Source: Clostridia bacterium
GTDB lineage: Bacteria; Bacillota; Clostridia; UBA1381; UBA9506
Length of the DNA: 64,000 bases
NCBI GenBank assembly: GCA_017416855.1
Contig: JAFQAZ010000002.1
Span: forward strand, 1 to 64,000
Reading direction: 5' to 3'
Shown here: piece after piece, positions 44,406 through 52,590 of the stretch
Position numbering within the stretch: position 1 is the stretch's first letter
Layout of the letters: each line of letters opens with the position of its first letter
The notes under the pieces: model-generated
What the model saw: only the letters and a program-made list of their open reading frames with translations
What the model was told of the DNA's origin: nothing
Databases searched by the model: none
Program-made: the position numbers and the translations under genes

Positions 44406-44442
44406 CGGTAGGTCGGAGGTTCAAATCCTCTTGGGAACGCCA
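44398..44442 (+). other. Orphan 3' half of tRNA-Arg(CCU), attachment-site-like
   Basis: Starts in the anticodon loop (CTCCTAAG), has a correct T arm (GGAGG TTCAAAT CCTCT), a 3' acceptor strand TGGGAAC and GCCA. No matching 5' half (GTTCCCA, or ACCGC for the anticodon stem) lies before it; the preceding bases belong to the element end. This is what is left when an element integrates at the anticodon loop of a tRNA gene. Confidence 0.78.
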
Positions 44443-44444
44443 AA

Positions 44445-44478
44445 AAACCGTCAAAAACAATTACGTTTTTGACGGTTT
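44445..44478. terminator. Intrinsic terminator
   Basis: AAACCGTCAAAAAC and GTTTTTGACGGTTT pair perfectly around six bases. It follows the tRNA half on the plus strand and lies about 70 bases after the last gene of the minus-strand sugar operon, with T runs on both sides. Confidence 0.88.
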
Positions 44479-44550
44479 ATCTTTTTTATATTTTCGTTTA
44501 ATTTATCAACAATAACCCTTATTTTATTAACCTTGAACTACATATAAAAT

Positions 44551-45549
44551 TCAATTCTGATTTTGTTTTAAAATCCTATCTGCTTCAATGACGGTCTCAA
44601 AGCTTTTAAACACTTCATCAATAGTTGGGGTTGCCGGAATATCTTCTTCAATCATTTTAATTAAATGCTCAAGCTGTGCCCCGGTTGGCCGTCTTTTACA
44701 GTTTACATTAATGGTTTTATATTCTTTTTCAGGATAAGAGTAATATTCTATCAAATCCCCTTCTTCTTGGCAGCTTGGTCGATTGGTCCGTTCTGTGATG
44801 CGAATACGACCCAATGGGCCGATAAACTCCTTCAAGTTCTCTGCGGCTATCGTATTCCCCCAACCTGCCTCATAGTAAGCGATGCTGCCATCAGCCATTT
44901 TCAATGTTATCAGGCCATAATTATAGGTATCTTGCGGAACCTCATGATCTGTCCGCATAGCAATCCCGCTTACACCTGCCACATCGCTACCGGTAAACCA
45001 TCTGCAAACATCCACATAATGTACACCACAGTCAACAATAGGAGAAGCATTTTGCAAAAGCATACCATATTTTTCCCAGTCCATCACGTGATGATTTTGA
45101 TTCATGCGCATAATAATGGGATGTCCAACGGCTCCCTCCTGAATCATTTGTGCCACTTTTTTATATGTTTCATTAAACCGTAAAATATAGCCAATCTGAA
45201 CCTTGATGTCAGAGGATTGAACAATGCTTACAAACTCCTCTGCCTGCTTAAGATTTGTTGTAATTGGTTTTTCACATAACAAATGCTTATGATATTTCAC
45301 ACATTCTTTTAAAATTTTAAGATGACTTTCCGGATAGGTAGCACAAATAATAATATCCGTATTCTCATCCTGTAAATATCGTTCATAAGAAACATCAAAG
45401 CTCACAGCATGATATTTTCTGGCAAAAAGCTTTGCACGCTCTATATCTACATCCACCACACCATAAATGCACACATTTTCCATCATATAAATGTCATCTA
45501 AGTGCACAGAACCCATGTGTCCGCAACCAATTAAAACAACGTTATACAT
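44551..45549 (-). CDS. Gfo/Idh/MocA family oxidoreductase
   Basis: A 332-residue dinucleotide-dependent sugar dehydrogenase. Rossmann motif IGCGHMGSVHLDD (residues 7-19), catalytic Lys in LCEKPITTN (about 95), and the C-terminal substrate site 'IVDCGVHYVDVCRWF' with Asp and His of the family. Start ATG 45549 with GGAGTGAG upstream. Last gene of the large amino-sugar operon, 18 bases after the TIM-barrel gene. It likely works on the same sugar as that isomerase/lyase-like partner. The specific substrate is not deducible. Confidence 0.9.
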   Translation of the reverse strand: MYNVVLIGCGHMGSVHLDDIYMMENVCIYGVVDVDIERAKLFARKYHAVSFDVSYERYLQDENTDIIICATYPESHLKILKECVKYHKHLLCEKPITTNLKQAEEFVSIVQSSDIKVQIGYILRFNETYKKVAQMIQEGAVGHPIIMRMNQNHHVMDWEKYGMLLQNASPIVDCGVHYVDVCRWFTGSDVAGVSGIAMRTDHEVPQDTYNYGLITLKMADGSIAYYEAGWGNTIAAENLKEFIGPLGRIRITERTNRPSCQEEGDLIEYYSYPEKEYKTINVNCKRRPTGAQLEHLIKMIEEDIPATPTIDEVFKSFETVIEADRILKQNQN

Positions 45550-45567
45550 TGTAGCTCACTCCAAATT

Positions 45568-46401
45568 TTACCTGTAGTTTTCCATAATTTTATCCATTGC
45601 AAGAGATGTGGTATATAAAAGCATATCAGGATAATATGCATACAGAGGACCCATTTCAGAAGTGAGCCAGCTATCATAGCCTATGCTTTTTAACGCTTCC
45701 ATAACCGCAGGAAAATCTACATTACCCTCCATCAGATTTACAAAGCTATTAGAGGCTTTTTTAAAGTCTTTTAAGTGAATTTTCTTAATACGTTTACCTA
45801 AAATACGAATCCACTGATCCGGATAACCGGTTCTGAGAATATTACCTACATCAAAATAAGCACCTACATAGTCTGAACCAACTTTATCAATAAAATCGCG
45901 AAGTTCAATAGGAGATAAAAGCAATTTATTACCAACATTTTCAAGACCGATAGAGACCTTTTTTTCTTCAGCATAAACTGATAATTCCTTAATGCCCTCT
46001 AAGGCGCGTTCGTAAGCAACATCATAATCAACCAATTCACAATCAGGAATAAAATCCACTCCTACAGCACCGGGAACAACCAAAACCGTATCGCAACCCA
46101 GCCAGGATGCTACATCGATCTGCTTTTTTACAATTGCTTTAGCTTGTTCTCTTGTTTCTGGATTAGCAGAAGTCAACGAATGGTCCCAATGCAAGCTGGT
46201 TGCAACACTATATAACTCAATTCCATTTGCAGCTGCCTGCTTTTTAATTTCTTCCATTTCTTCTTTTGTTGATTCCATGGTAATTTCACCTGTGGCTTCA
46301 ACAGAAAGCTCTACCCCGTCATAACCGGCTTTTTTTGCCAGTTTAAAGGTTTCTTCCAATGATTGTTTCGGAAAAGACCAGATTGTAATACCTTTTTTCA
46401 T
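45568..46401 (-). CDS. Sugar phosphate isomerase/epimerase-like TIM barrel protein
   Basis: A 277-residue AP-endonuclease-2-fold barrel. Metal ligands of the family are in SIGLENVGN (Glu), YFDVGN (Asp), KIHLKDF (His) and TSEMGP (Glu). Relatives act as keto-sugar epimerases, inosose isomerases or beta-eliminating lyases on 3-keto-glycosides. Start ATG 46401 with AAAGGAG. It is flanked by a glycosidase-like gene and a Gfo/Idh/MocA gene, the usual partners of the keto-sugar enzymes. Confidence 0.88.
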   Translation of the reverse strand: MKKGITIWSFPKQSLEETFKLAKKAGYDGVELSVEATGEITMESTKEEMEEIKKQAAANGIELYSVATSLHWDHSLTSANPETREQAKAIVKKQIDVASWLGCDTVLVVPGAVGVDFIPDCELVDYDVAYERALEGIKELSVYAEEKKVSIGLENVGNKLLLSPIELRDFIDKVGSDYVGAYFDVGNILRTGYPDQWIRILGKRIKKIHLKDFKKASNSFVNLMEGNVDFPAVMEALKSIGYDSWLTSEMGPLYAYYPDMLLYTTSLAMDKIMENYR

Positions 46402-46419
46402 CGCAATTTCTCCTTTACA

Positions 46420-48522
46420 TTATAAATTATGTTTTATACCCTCTTTTAAGATTTTCAATTCATTCTCCAGCATATATTCTACCTGACGAATTTTCCACAG
46501 AATATGCGTTTCATCACCAAGATATTCCATAGATGGTTCCCATCCCAATCGGGAGTTCTTTTGAACCAAAGGAATAGCAGATTTTGCATTCTCAATTTCT
46601 TCTATAGCTATGGATTCCATAGTATTAATAAACCGCTCCATCTCCTTTGGTGACTCTGATGCATCCAGTTTTGCTTTGGCTACAACAAATTCTTTACTAT
46701 GAAGTGCTGTACGAACTGAACAACAGATATATTTTCCTAAGTCCAGAAGTTCCTCCAGAGCATCATTTTTACAATCGATAGCTTCTAAAATTGAAATTCC
46801 TTTTTGCAAATATTCATCCATTATTTGCAGTTGCTTAATTTCATAATGGATTCTTATTTGCGGAACACTTGTTTCACTATAATCCAGCCAAACAAAAGGA
46901 TCATATTTTGGTTCCACAATCCTCGCACCAAAATGCGCATACGATGCCGAGGGTGGTACCAATCGACGATTTAAGCAAATAGGATATGCCGGACCAATCC
47001 GAAATGCTCCATACTGATCTGCAGCAACAGCATGATAATACCTGATGCCTTCACTCCATAAATTGAGTGCTTCATCAACAACCTGAGCATTTTCTTCACC
47101 AAAATAACTGCTAAAAATTTCTAACAGAATACTTTCTGTTTTTTCGCTATCTTCTATAAAGTTCCATTTGGCAAATTCACTAATGAAAGAAGGATAAAAT
47201 CCATAGTGATGAGATTCCATCAAGCCGCATAATCCATATTGTTCTCGACAAGCAATCATCGAATCATACCGTTTTTTCCATTGCTTTGGAAATGGTTCAT
47301 AAGGAATCATACCAAAATCCCAGGTAAGTCCGGCTGTATTGGTCATCGCATATAGCCGCACTCCCCGTTCTTTGGCGGCTTTTGCTTCTGAAAGAAAATA
47401 TTTGCCGGGTAAGGCCTTTGACAAGGTATAATCAGAGGTTCTTTCTTTGATACCATCCTCTTCATATACTTCGTGCATTTCATAAGTAACCAACAAGGAA
47501 ATATCCTTTGGAAGTGAATGAATCAGTTTTACACGATTCTCTTCTGGTGCCCAGCCCCAGTTATAACTCCAAAAAACAATATCGGCCTTTTCATTATGTT
47601 TGTAAATTACTTTTTTAAGCAACTCAAGCCATGCGGGATAATCCTCGCATGGCCACCATCCTGGATGTATTTTTGTATTAGGAATCCCATCAAAAGAAGT
47701 TCCTTCAATGGTTCCGCTTGTATTTAAATCATGGCTGGGAAAAGCCACTGATTCCCCCACTAAAATAACGCCTTTTAATCCCGGACAAGACGCAAACAAA
47801 TTCCCGTATGTACTGTCGTAATATGCTTCAGCTCCGGCATCATCGGGATGCTTTTCGCTTTTTAAATAACTATAAGCGTATACATCGATACCGTATTTTG
47901 ATGCTCGGAAAATCAACTCATTAAAATCTAAAAAACCACAGGGGGTAAGGTTTGGTGCTTCTGTAAAAACCATAATCGCATCCATACCGGCGTGGGCGAT
48001 GTTCCGAAGATGACTATCCGGAAACTGATCCAGACCATAACCAGAATGAACCATTCTGGGCGAAAACATAGGTTTTCTTTCAACGGTTCTTCGCTTTATA
48101 TATGGGGCTTTACGTAAAGTCATCAAATCTTCAAGATAGTAAAAAGCCTGGGCAACACCTCGTTCATCAAAAGCCGATATTGTAATGTTTTCATCGAAGC
48201 TGAGTTTGAAACCCATATAACCGTTTCCAAGACCCAGTTTCTTATCTTTACCCACAATTTTAACATAAAGAATATGGTTCTGCTTGTCTAACGGTTTTTG
48301 TGTGAGTAAAACGGACACGCCCATAGAAATTAACAAATAATCCTGAAAATCCCTAGCAGCAGTTAAAGTAACTTCTCCCGAAGCTTTCGAAATGTCTACA
48401 ACGAACCCGTCTGTAATTTCAAATTCGTCTTTATCCGGTAATAAACTGGTATTTCTCAAATCTGCTTGATGAATCTGCAGCATTTTTTTCCTAAATGCAT
48501 AATTTTTTTCTATTTCTCTCAT
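46420..48522 (-). CDS. Divergent TIM-barrel glycosidase, GH20/GH67/GH84-superfamily-like
   Basis: A 700-residue cytosolic protein (no signal). Residues about 20-135 resemble the alpha/beta N-terminal domain found in hexosaminidases and alpha-glucuronidases ('FDERGVAQAFYYLEDLMTLR'). Residues about 145-470 look like a TIM barrel ('PRMVHSGYGLDQFPDSHLRN', 'GVILVGESVAFP', 'DIVFWSYNW'), and the rest is helical. The hallmark Asp-Glu pair of GH20 is not clear, so the family is left open. ATG 48522 has AGAGG eight bases upstream. It lies 10 bases after the NagA-ROK gene and likely releases an N-acetylamino sugar for it (inference). Confidence 0.6.
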   Translation of the reverse strand: MREIEKNYAFRKKMLQIHQADLRNTSLLPDKDEFEITDGFVVDISKASGEVTLTAARDFQDYLLISMGVSVLLTQKPLDKQNHILYVKIVGKDKKLGLGNGYMGFKLSFDENITISAFDERGVAQAFYYLEDLMTLRKAPYIKRRTVERKPMFSPRMVHSGYGLDQFPDSHLRNIAHAGMDAIMVFTEAPNLTPCGFLDFNELIFRASKYGIDVYAYSYLKSEKHPDDAGAEAYYDSTYGNLFASCPGLKGVILVGESVAFPSHDLNTSGTIEGTSFDGIPNTKIHPGWWPCEDYPAWLELLKKVIYKHNEKADIVFWSYNWGWAPEENRVKLIHSLPKDISLLVTYEMHEVYEEDGIKERTSDYTLSKALPGKYFLSEAKAAKERGVRLYAMTNTAGLTWDFGMIPYEPFPKQWKKRYDSMIACREQYGLCGLMESHHYGFYPSFISEFAKWNFIEDSEKTESILLEIFSSYFGEENAQVVDEALNLWSEGIRYYHAVAADQYGAFRIGPAYPICLNRRLVPPSASYAHFGARIVEPKYDPFVWLDYSETSVPQIRIHYEIKQLQIMDEYLQKGISILEAIDCKNDALEELLDLGKYICCSVRTALHSKEFVVAKAKLDASESPKEMERFINTMESIAIEEIENAKSAIPLVQKNSRLGWEPSMEYLGDETHILWKIRQVEYMLENELKILKEGIKHNL

Positions 48523-48532
48523 TATATCGCCT

Positions 48533-50599
48533 CTACTTAGCTTCGTTAATTGCCATTGCTGCTGCGCCGATCACGCCGGCATCATTTTTAAGGGGAGAAA
48601 TTAGCAATTCAACAGGAAGAGTAATTTTTTCCTTAATAGGCAGAAGCAAAGCATCATCCTCATTGGTAATCGCACCGCCAAGAACAACCGCTTCCGGCTG
48701 AAACACACGTACAAGACTGGTAATACCGGTTGCAATATATTCGAAATATGTTTCCAATACCTGGTTTGCTATCGGGCACCCGGCTTTTTGGGCGTCAAAG
48801 GCTGTCTGACCGGTAATGCCATGACTACTCATTTCTGCCAGAATACTTTCAGGATGTGTGTCTGCAGCAACCTTTGTCTGTTCAATCAGCGCCGTAATGG
48901 ATGCATATTTTTCTAAGCACCCCTGTTGGCCACAATTACATTGACGGCCATTTTTTTCAATAATAATATGCCCAAACTCACCGGCACCGCCTCGGCTACC
49001 ACCATATGGGGTTCCATTTGTGATAATACCACCACCAACGCCTGTCCCCAGCGTAAGCATAATTAAATCAGCGTAATTCTGTCCGTTTCCGGCATAGCGT
49101 TCACCAAAAACTGCACAAGTGGCATCATTTGCCAGATAGACCGGAAGCTTAGTTGCTTCTTCAACCATTGCAACCAAAGGTGTGTTGCTATACGGAAGAT
49201 TAGAAGAGCGAATACAAATACCTTTTTTATAATCTACTGTACCAGGCGTACCGATGCCAATTTTTTCAATGGGATACGTTTTGCGCAGATTCTGAATCAC
49301 CTCAATAATATCTTGAATCATTGCCTCTGCGCCATTATCTTTTATCGTTGGAATCTTCAGGGCTTCTATAATATTATAGTCACCGTCAATAACACCAAAC
49401 TTAATATTGGTACCGCCAATATCGACGCCTAAAATAATACTTTTGTCTTGTTTATTTGAGTCGTTAGCATCATAAACACAAACACCATCTATATATGTGC
49501 AAACAACATTATATTCATTATCTAAAACCACAATATCCGCAGCCTTACCGGGCGCAAGACTACCTGTCACATCATCCATTTTTAAGGATTTTGCAGGGTT
49601 TAAGGATGCCATTTTCGAAACCTCTTCAATGGGTATACCGCTTTTCAGTAAATTCCGAACACCATTCAGCATAGTCTTGGCACTTCCGGCTATTGTTCCG
49701 TCTGCCAATCTCACAACACCATCTTTAACATACCGAGTCAGGCCATCAACTGTAAATTCTGTCACATTCATACCTGCCGCATGACCGGAATCGCTGATAA
49801 TATTCACCTTATCAGCACCCTTTAATTTGTAAATCATTTGTACAATGGCAGGATGCAGATGAACATAATCACAAATCATTTCGCAGACAATGTCAGAATT
49901 TGTCAGTCCTGCTCCCAAAACCCCCGGCTCACGGTGGTTCAGACCCACCATTGCATTAAAGGTATGGGTCAGCTGCGTCGCCCCGGCCTCTATGCCGGCA
50001 AGAGTTTCATCATAATTGGCTACTGTATGTCCCAGAGATACAGTAATTCCCTGTCTAACGGCATATCGAATCAATTCCGAAGCACCTTCGTTCTCAGGTG
50101 CCACTGTCATAATTTTAAGCAAGCCTTTGCTTGTCTTTATCATTTCATTTAATTTTTCAATATCCGGAGCAATGATATTATCCCCATTCATAGCCCCCTT
50201 ACGGTTTTTGCTGATAAAAGGACCTTCCCCATGTATGCCCAGAATTTTTGTCCCTTTTTCAACACCATTCTCAGCAACCTCTGCTGCACACTTTAATTGT
50301 CTGAGCAAGTCCGGAAAAGCAGAGGCGGCAGTGGTGATCGCCAAACCTGTCACACCTTGTGTTGCCTCAAATTGACACATTGCTTCAAGATCAGGCTCCT
50401 GATCGCTAATGCGGGTTCCATAAGCACCATGAATATGGGTATCAATAAACCCGGGTAAAACATAACAACCACTTACATCACGAACATCGTCACCAACAAT
50501 GCCTGCTTTCATATCAGAAATTTTTCCGTCTTTAATTTCAATATCTAGTGATTTCAGATTAAAATCACCATTTACAACACGGCCACCTGACAGAATCAT
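48533..50599 (-). CDS. Fusion of N-acetylglucosamine-6-phosphate deacetylase and ROK sugar kinase
   Basis: A 688-residue bifunctional protein. Residues 1-383 match NagA: metal motif THIHG (about 52-55), Glu in HGEGPF, SLGHTVA, HTFNAM and the catalytic Asp in ISDSGHAAG. Residues about 388-688 match ROK kinases: nucleotide loop GVDIGGTNIKFG, catalytic Asp in LANDATCA, LGTGVGGG, GEFGHI and the zinc motif CNCGQQGCLEKY. Both catalytic sets look complete. It could phosphorylate GlcNAc or ManNAc at C6 and then remove the acetyl group, giving an amino sugar 6-phosphate. I chose ATG 50599, eight bases after AGGAGG. No nagB gene is in the window. Confidence 0.92.
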   Translation of the reverse strand: MILSGGRVVNGDFNLKSLDIEIKDGKISDMKAGIVGDDVRDVSGCYVLPGFIDTHIHGAYGTRISDQEPDLEAMCQFEATQGVTGLAITTAASAFPDLLRQLKCAAEVAENGVEKGTKILGIHGEGPFISKNRKGAMNGDNIIAPDIEKLNEMIKTSKGLLKIMTVAPENEGASELIRYAVRQGITVSLGHTVANYDETLAGIEAGATQLTHTFNAMVGLNHREPGVLGAGLTNSDIVCEMICDYVHLHPAIVQMIYKLKGADKVNIISDSGHAAGMNVTEFTVDGLTRYVKDGVVRLADGTIAGSAKTMLNGVRNLLKSGIPIEEVSKMASLNPAKSLKMDDVTGSLAPGKAADIVVLDNEYNVVCTYIDGVCVYDANDSNKQDKSIILGVDIGGTNIKFGVIDGDYNIIEALKIPTIKDNGAEAMIQDIIEVIQNLRKTYPIEKIGIGTPGTVDYKKGICIRSSNLPYSNTPLVAMVEEATKLPVYLANDATCAVFGERYAGNGQNYADLIMLTLGTGVGGGIITNGTPYGGSRGGAGEFGHIIIEKNGRQCNCGQQGCLEKYASITALIEQTKVAADTHPESILAEMSSHGITGQTAFDAQKAGCPIANQVLETYFEYIATGITSLVRVFQPEAVVLGGAITNEDDALLLPIKEKITLPVELLISPLKNDAGVIGAAAMAINEAK

Positions 50600-50617
50600 C
50601 ACTGCCACCTCCTTCTT

Positions 50618-51472
50618 TTAATTATTACTGATAATACCGTTTAAATAATTGACGGCTGTTTTAATATCTGCAGCCGGATCATCGCCTACTTCTCTTTCGA
50701 TGGTTAAAAAGCCTTTATAGCCAATATCTTCCAATGCTTTCATATAAGCCGGAAATGGAACACTTCCTGTACCCAGAGGCATTTCCTTGTACTGCTTCAC
50801 AAGTCCCTCGCGGGAAATGATGCCATAAATTTGTTCCGGATTGGTGTAACCAAACCGATTACCATCTTTAGCATGGGTATGCACAATATAATCTTTCAGG
50901 TTGTAAACAGCCTGAACCGGATCATCACCGGTAATCATAATCAGATTAGCAGGGTCAAAGTTAACTGCAACGCCTTTTGAACCCAAAGAATCTAAAAACT
51001 CCTTTAACACCATGGAAGTCTCCGGTCCTGTTTCAATAGCAAAATGAGAACCGATTGAATCAGCATATCTGGCTAATTCAACACAGGCTTCCTGCATAAT
51101 TTTATATCTGTCATGATTCTTATCTTCAGGCACAACGCCAATATGAGTGGTTACCACATTGGTTTCCAGTTCTTTGGCAAGATCCATAATCCGTTTGGAT
51201 TTTTCAATGAGTTCAGGATTGAGCTCTTTCTGCCAAAATCCCATGCCCAAATCACCACAAATAGCGGAGAAAACCAAACCATGAGATTTCACATAATCCA
51301 AAAGTTCTTTTCTTTTTTCACCTGTTAAGTTTTCAGGAGAATTTTCGCCGCTGGTGGAATACATTTGCAAACCCTTCGCGCCAATTTCAGCAGCTCTTTT
51401 AACTGCTTCTTTGGTTTCTAACTTAAAAGAATCCAGCATAGCGCCGATAGGAAACTGATACATTTTATACAA
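50618..51472 (-). CDS. Sugar phosphate isomerase/epimerase-like TIM barrel protein
   Basis: A 284-residue barrel of the AP-endonuclease-2 fold, a distant paralogue of the product of 45568-46401. Metal ligands: Glu in AIETGPE, Asp in NFDPANL, His in VHTHAKD and Glu in TIEREVG. These match keto-sugar isomerases, epimerases and lyases. ATG 51472 has GGAG upstream. It lies between the Gfo/Idh/MocA gene and the NagA-ROK gene, with 18-24-base gaps, so all are co-transcribed. Substrate unknown. Confidence 0.9.
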   Translation of the reverse strand: MYKMYQFPIGAMLDSFKLETKEAVKRAAEIGAKGLQMYSTSGENSPENLTGEKRKELLDYVKSHGLVFSAICGDLGMGFWQKELNPELIEKSKRIMDLAKELETNVVTTHIGVVPEDKNHDRYKIMQEACVELARYADSIGSHFAIETGPETSMVLKEFLDSLGSKGVAVNFDPANLIMITGDDPVQAVYNLKDYIVHTHAKDGNRFGYTNPEQIYGIISREGLVKQYKEMPLGTGSVPFPAYMKALEDIGYKGFLTIEREVGDDPAADIKTAVNYLNGIISNN

Positions 51473-51496
51473 CTCCGTCCTTATGTATTTTTAATT

Positions 51497-52501
51497 TTAC
51501 AGATATACCGGTTCACCAGTCTGAGCTGACTTGATTTCGGCAAGTGCTAAATCCAGTGTTTCCTTGGTGCTTTCAGGAACCAACACTTTAACCGGTCTGT
51601 CTTCTTTAATTGCACTAATGAGTTCTTTCATTTCTTCTAAATACTGATTTACTACTACAATTGGAACATTGTAGGTTTCGCCATCCAGGGGATGTACTTT
51701 AATTTCGCCGGCCTCTGTCATTTCCAGGGTTGCATTTTCAAAGATGGCGAAAAAGCCACGTCTAAATCCAAAACTATCTCCAAAACTCCAGTCACATGAT
51801 GCAGTTACCATAGTGCCATCTTTGTAATGATATCTTGTAGAAATAGATTCAAATGGTGTTCTTCTGTGGCCTGCAGCAGAAGAAACATATTCAGGCAAGC
51901 CAAATACCCAGTTAATTAAATCAACATCGTGAACGTGTAAGTCTAATGCAGCACAACCACTCTTTTCAAAATCTTCATACCAGTGGTCCCAACCCCAAAC
52001 CGGTACTAAGCTATACCGATGAAAGTCCGCGCGTACAAATTTACCCAACTCGCCACTATCATAAAATTGTTTTAATGTTTTGCAAGCGTTATTGAAACGC
52101 AGGCACTGACCAATCATCAATTTTTTGCCGAGTCGCTCAGATGTTTCAATCATTTTTATTGCCTCTTCAGAGGTACGAGCCATCGGCTTTTCTGAAAAAA
52201 CATGAGCACCAGCTTCCATAGCCATAATAGCATATTTTGCGTGCAGATATGTAGGCAAAGCAACAATAACTAAATCCGGTTTTTCTTTATTAAGCATTTC
52301 CTCAGCATCTGTATAGAAAGGAATGTGGCTTAAATCCACCTTCGTTTCCTGTACACCCTGATTGGTAGCAGCAACTTCCGTTAACTTATTCGGCTCAACA
52401 TCACATAAAGCAATCAGGTTCACTTCATCTTTTAACGACAAAAGATTGTTCAAATGCAATTTACCAAGACCACCTAAACCAATAACAGCACAATTTAACA
52501 T
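51497..52501 (-). CDS. Gfo/Idh/MocA family oxidoreductase
   Basis: A 334-residue sugar dehydrogenase. Rossmann motif VIGLGGLGKLHLNN, catalytic Lys in FSEKPMART (about 102) and substrate motif 'CAALDLHVHDVDLINWVFG', where Asp and His are conserved. The 'CDW' segment and the hydrophilic C terminus fit enzymes acting on free sugars or glycosides. ATG 52501 has AAAGGA upstream. It precedes the TIM-barrel gene by 24 bases, a pairing repeated at the end of the operon. Confidence 0.9.
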   Translation of the reverse strand: MLNCAVIGLGGLGKLHLNNLLSLKDEVNLIALCDVEPNKLTEVAATNQGVQETKVDLSHIPFYTDAEEMLNKEKPDLVIVALPTYLHAKYAIMAMEAGAHVFSEKPMARTSEEAIKMIETSERLGKKLMIGQCLRFNNACKTLKQFYDSGELGKFVRADFHRYSLVPVWGWDHWYEDFEKSGCAALDLHVHDVDLINWVFGLPEYVSSAAGHRRTPFESISTRYHYKDGTMVTASCDWSFGDSFGFRRGFFAIFENATLEMTEAGEIKVHPLDGETYNVPIVVVNQYLEEMKELISAIKEDRPVKVLVPESTKETLDLALAEIKSAQTGEPVYL

Positions 52502-52553
52502 AATAATCCTATCCTTTCAATAATTTATAATTAAAAATCCGTTACGTGGAAAC

Positions 52554-52580
52554 AATCCCCTGCCTACTAGGCAAGGGATT
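52554..52580. repeat. Intercistronic hairpin
   Basis: AATCCC-C-TGCCTA and TAGGCA-A-GGGATT form a 12-pair stem with one mismatch and a one-base (or slightly opened) loop, in the 90-base gap between two Gfo/Idh/MocA genes. A T run follows only in the plus direction, so in the operon it is more likely an RNA-stabilising or partial-stop hairpin than a strong terminator. Confidence 0.65.
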
Positions 52581-52590
52581 ATTTTTATTT

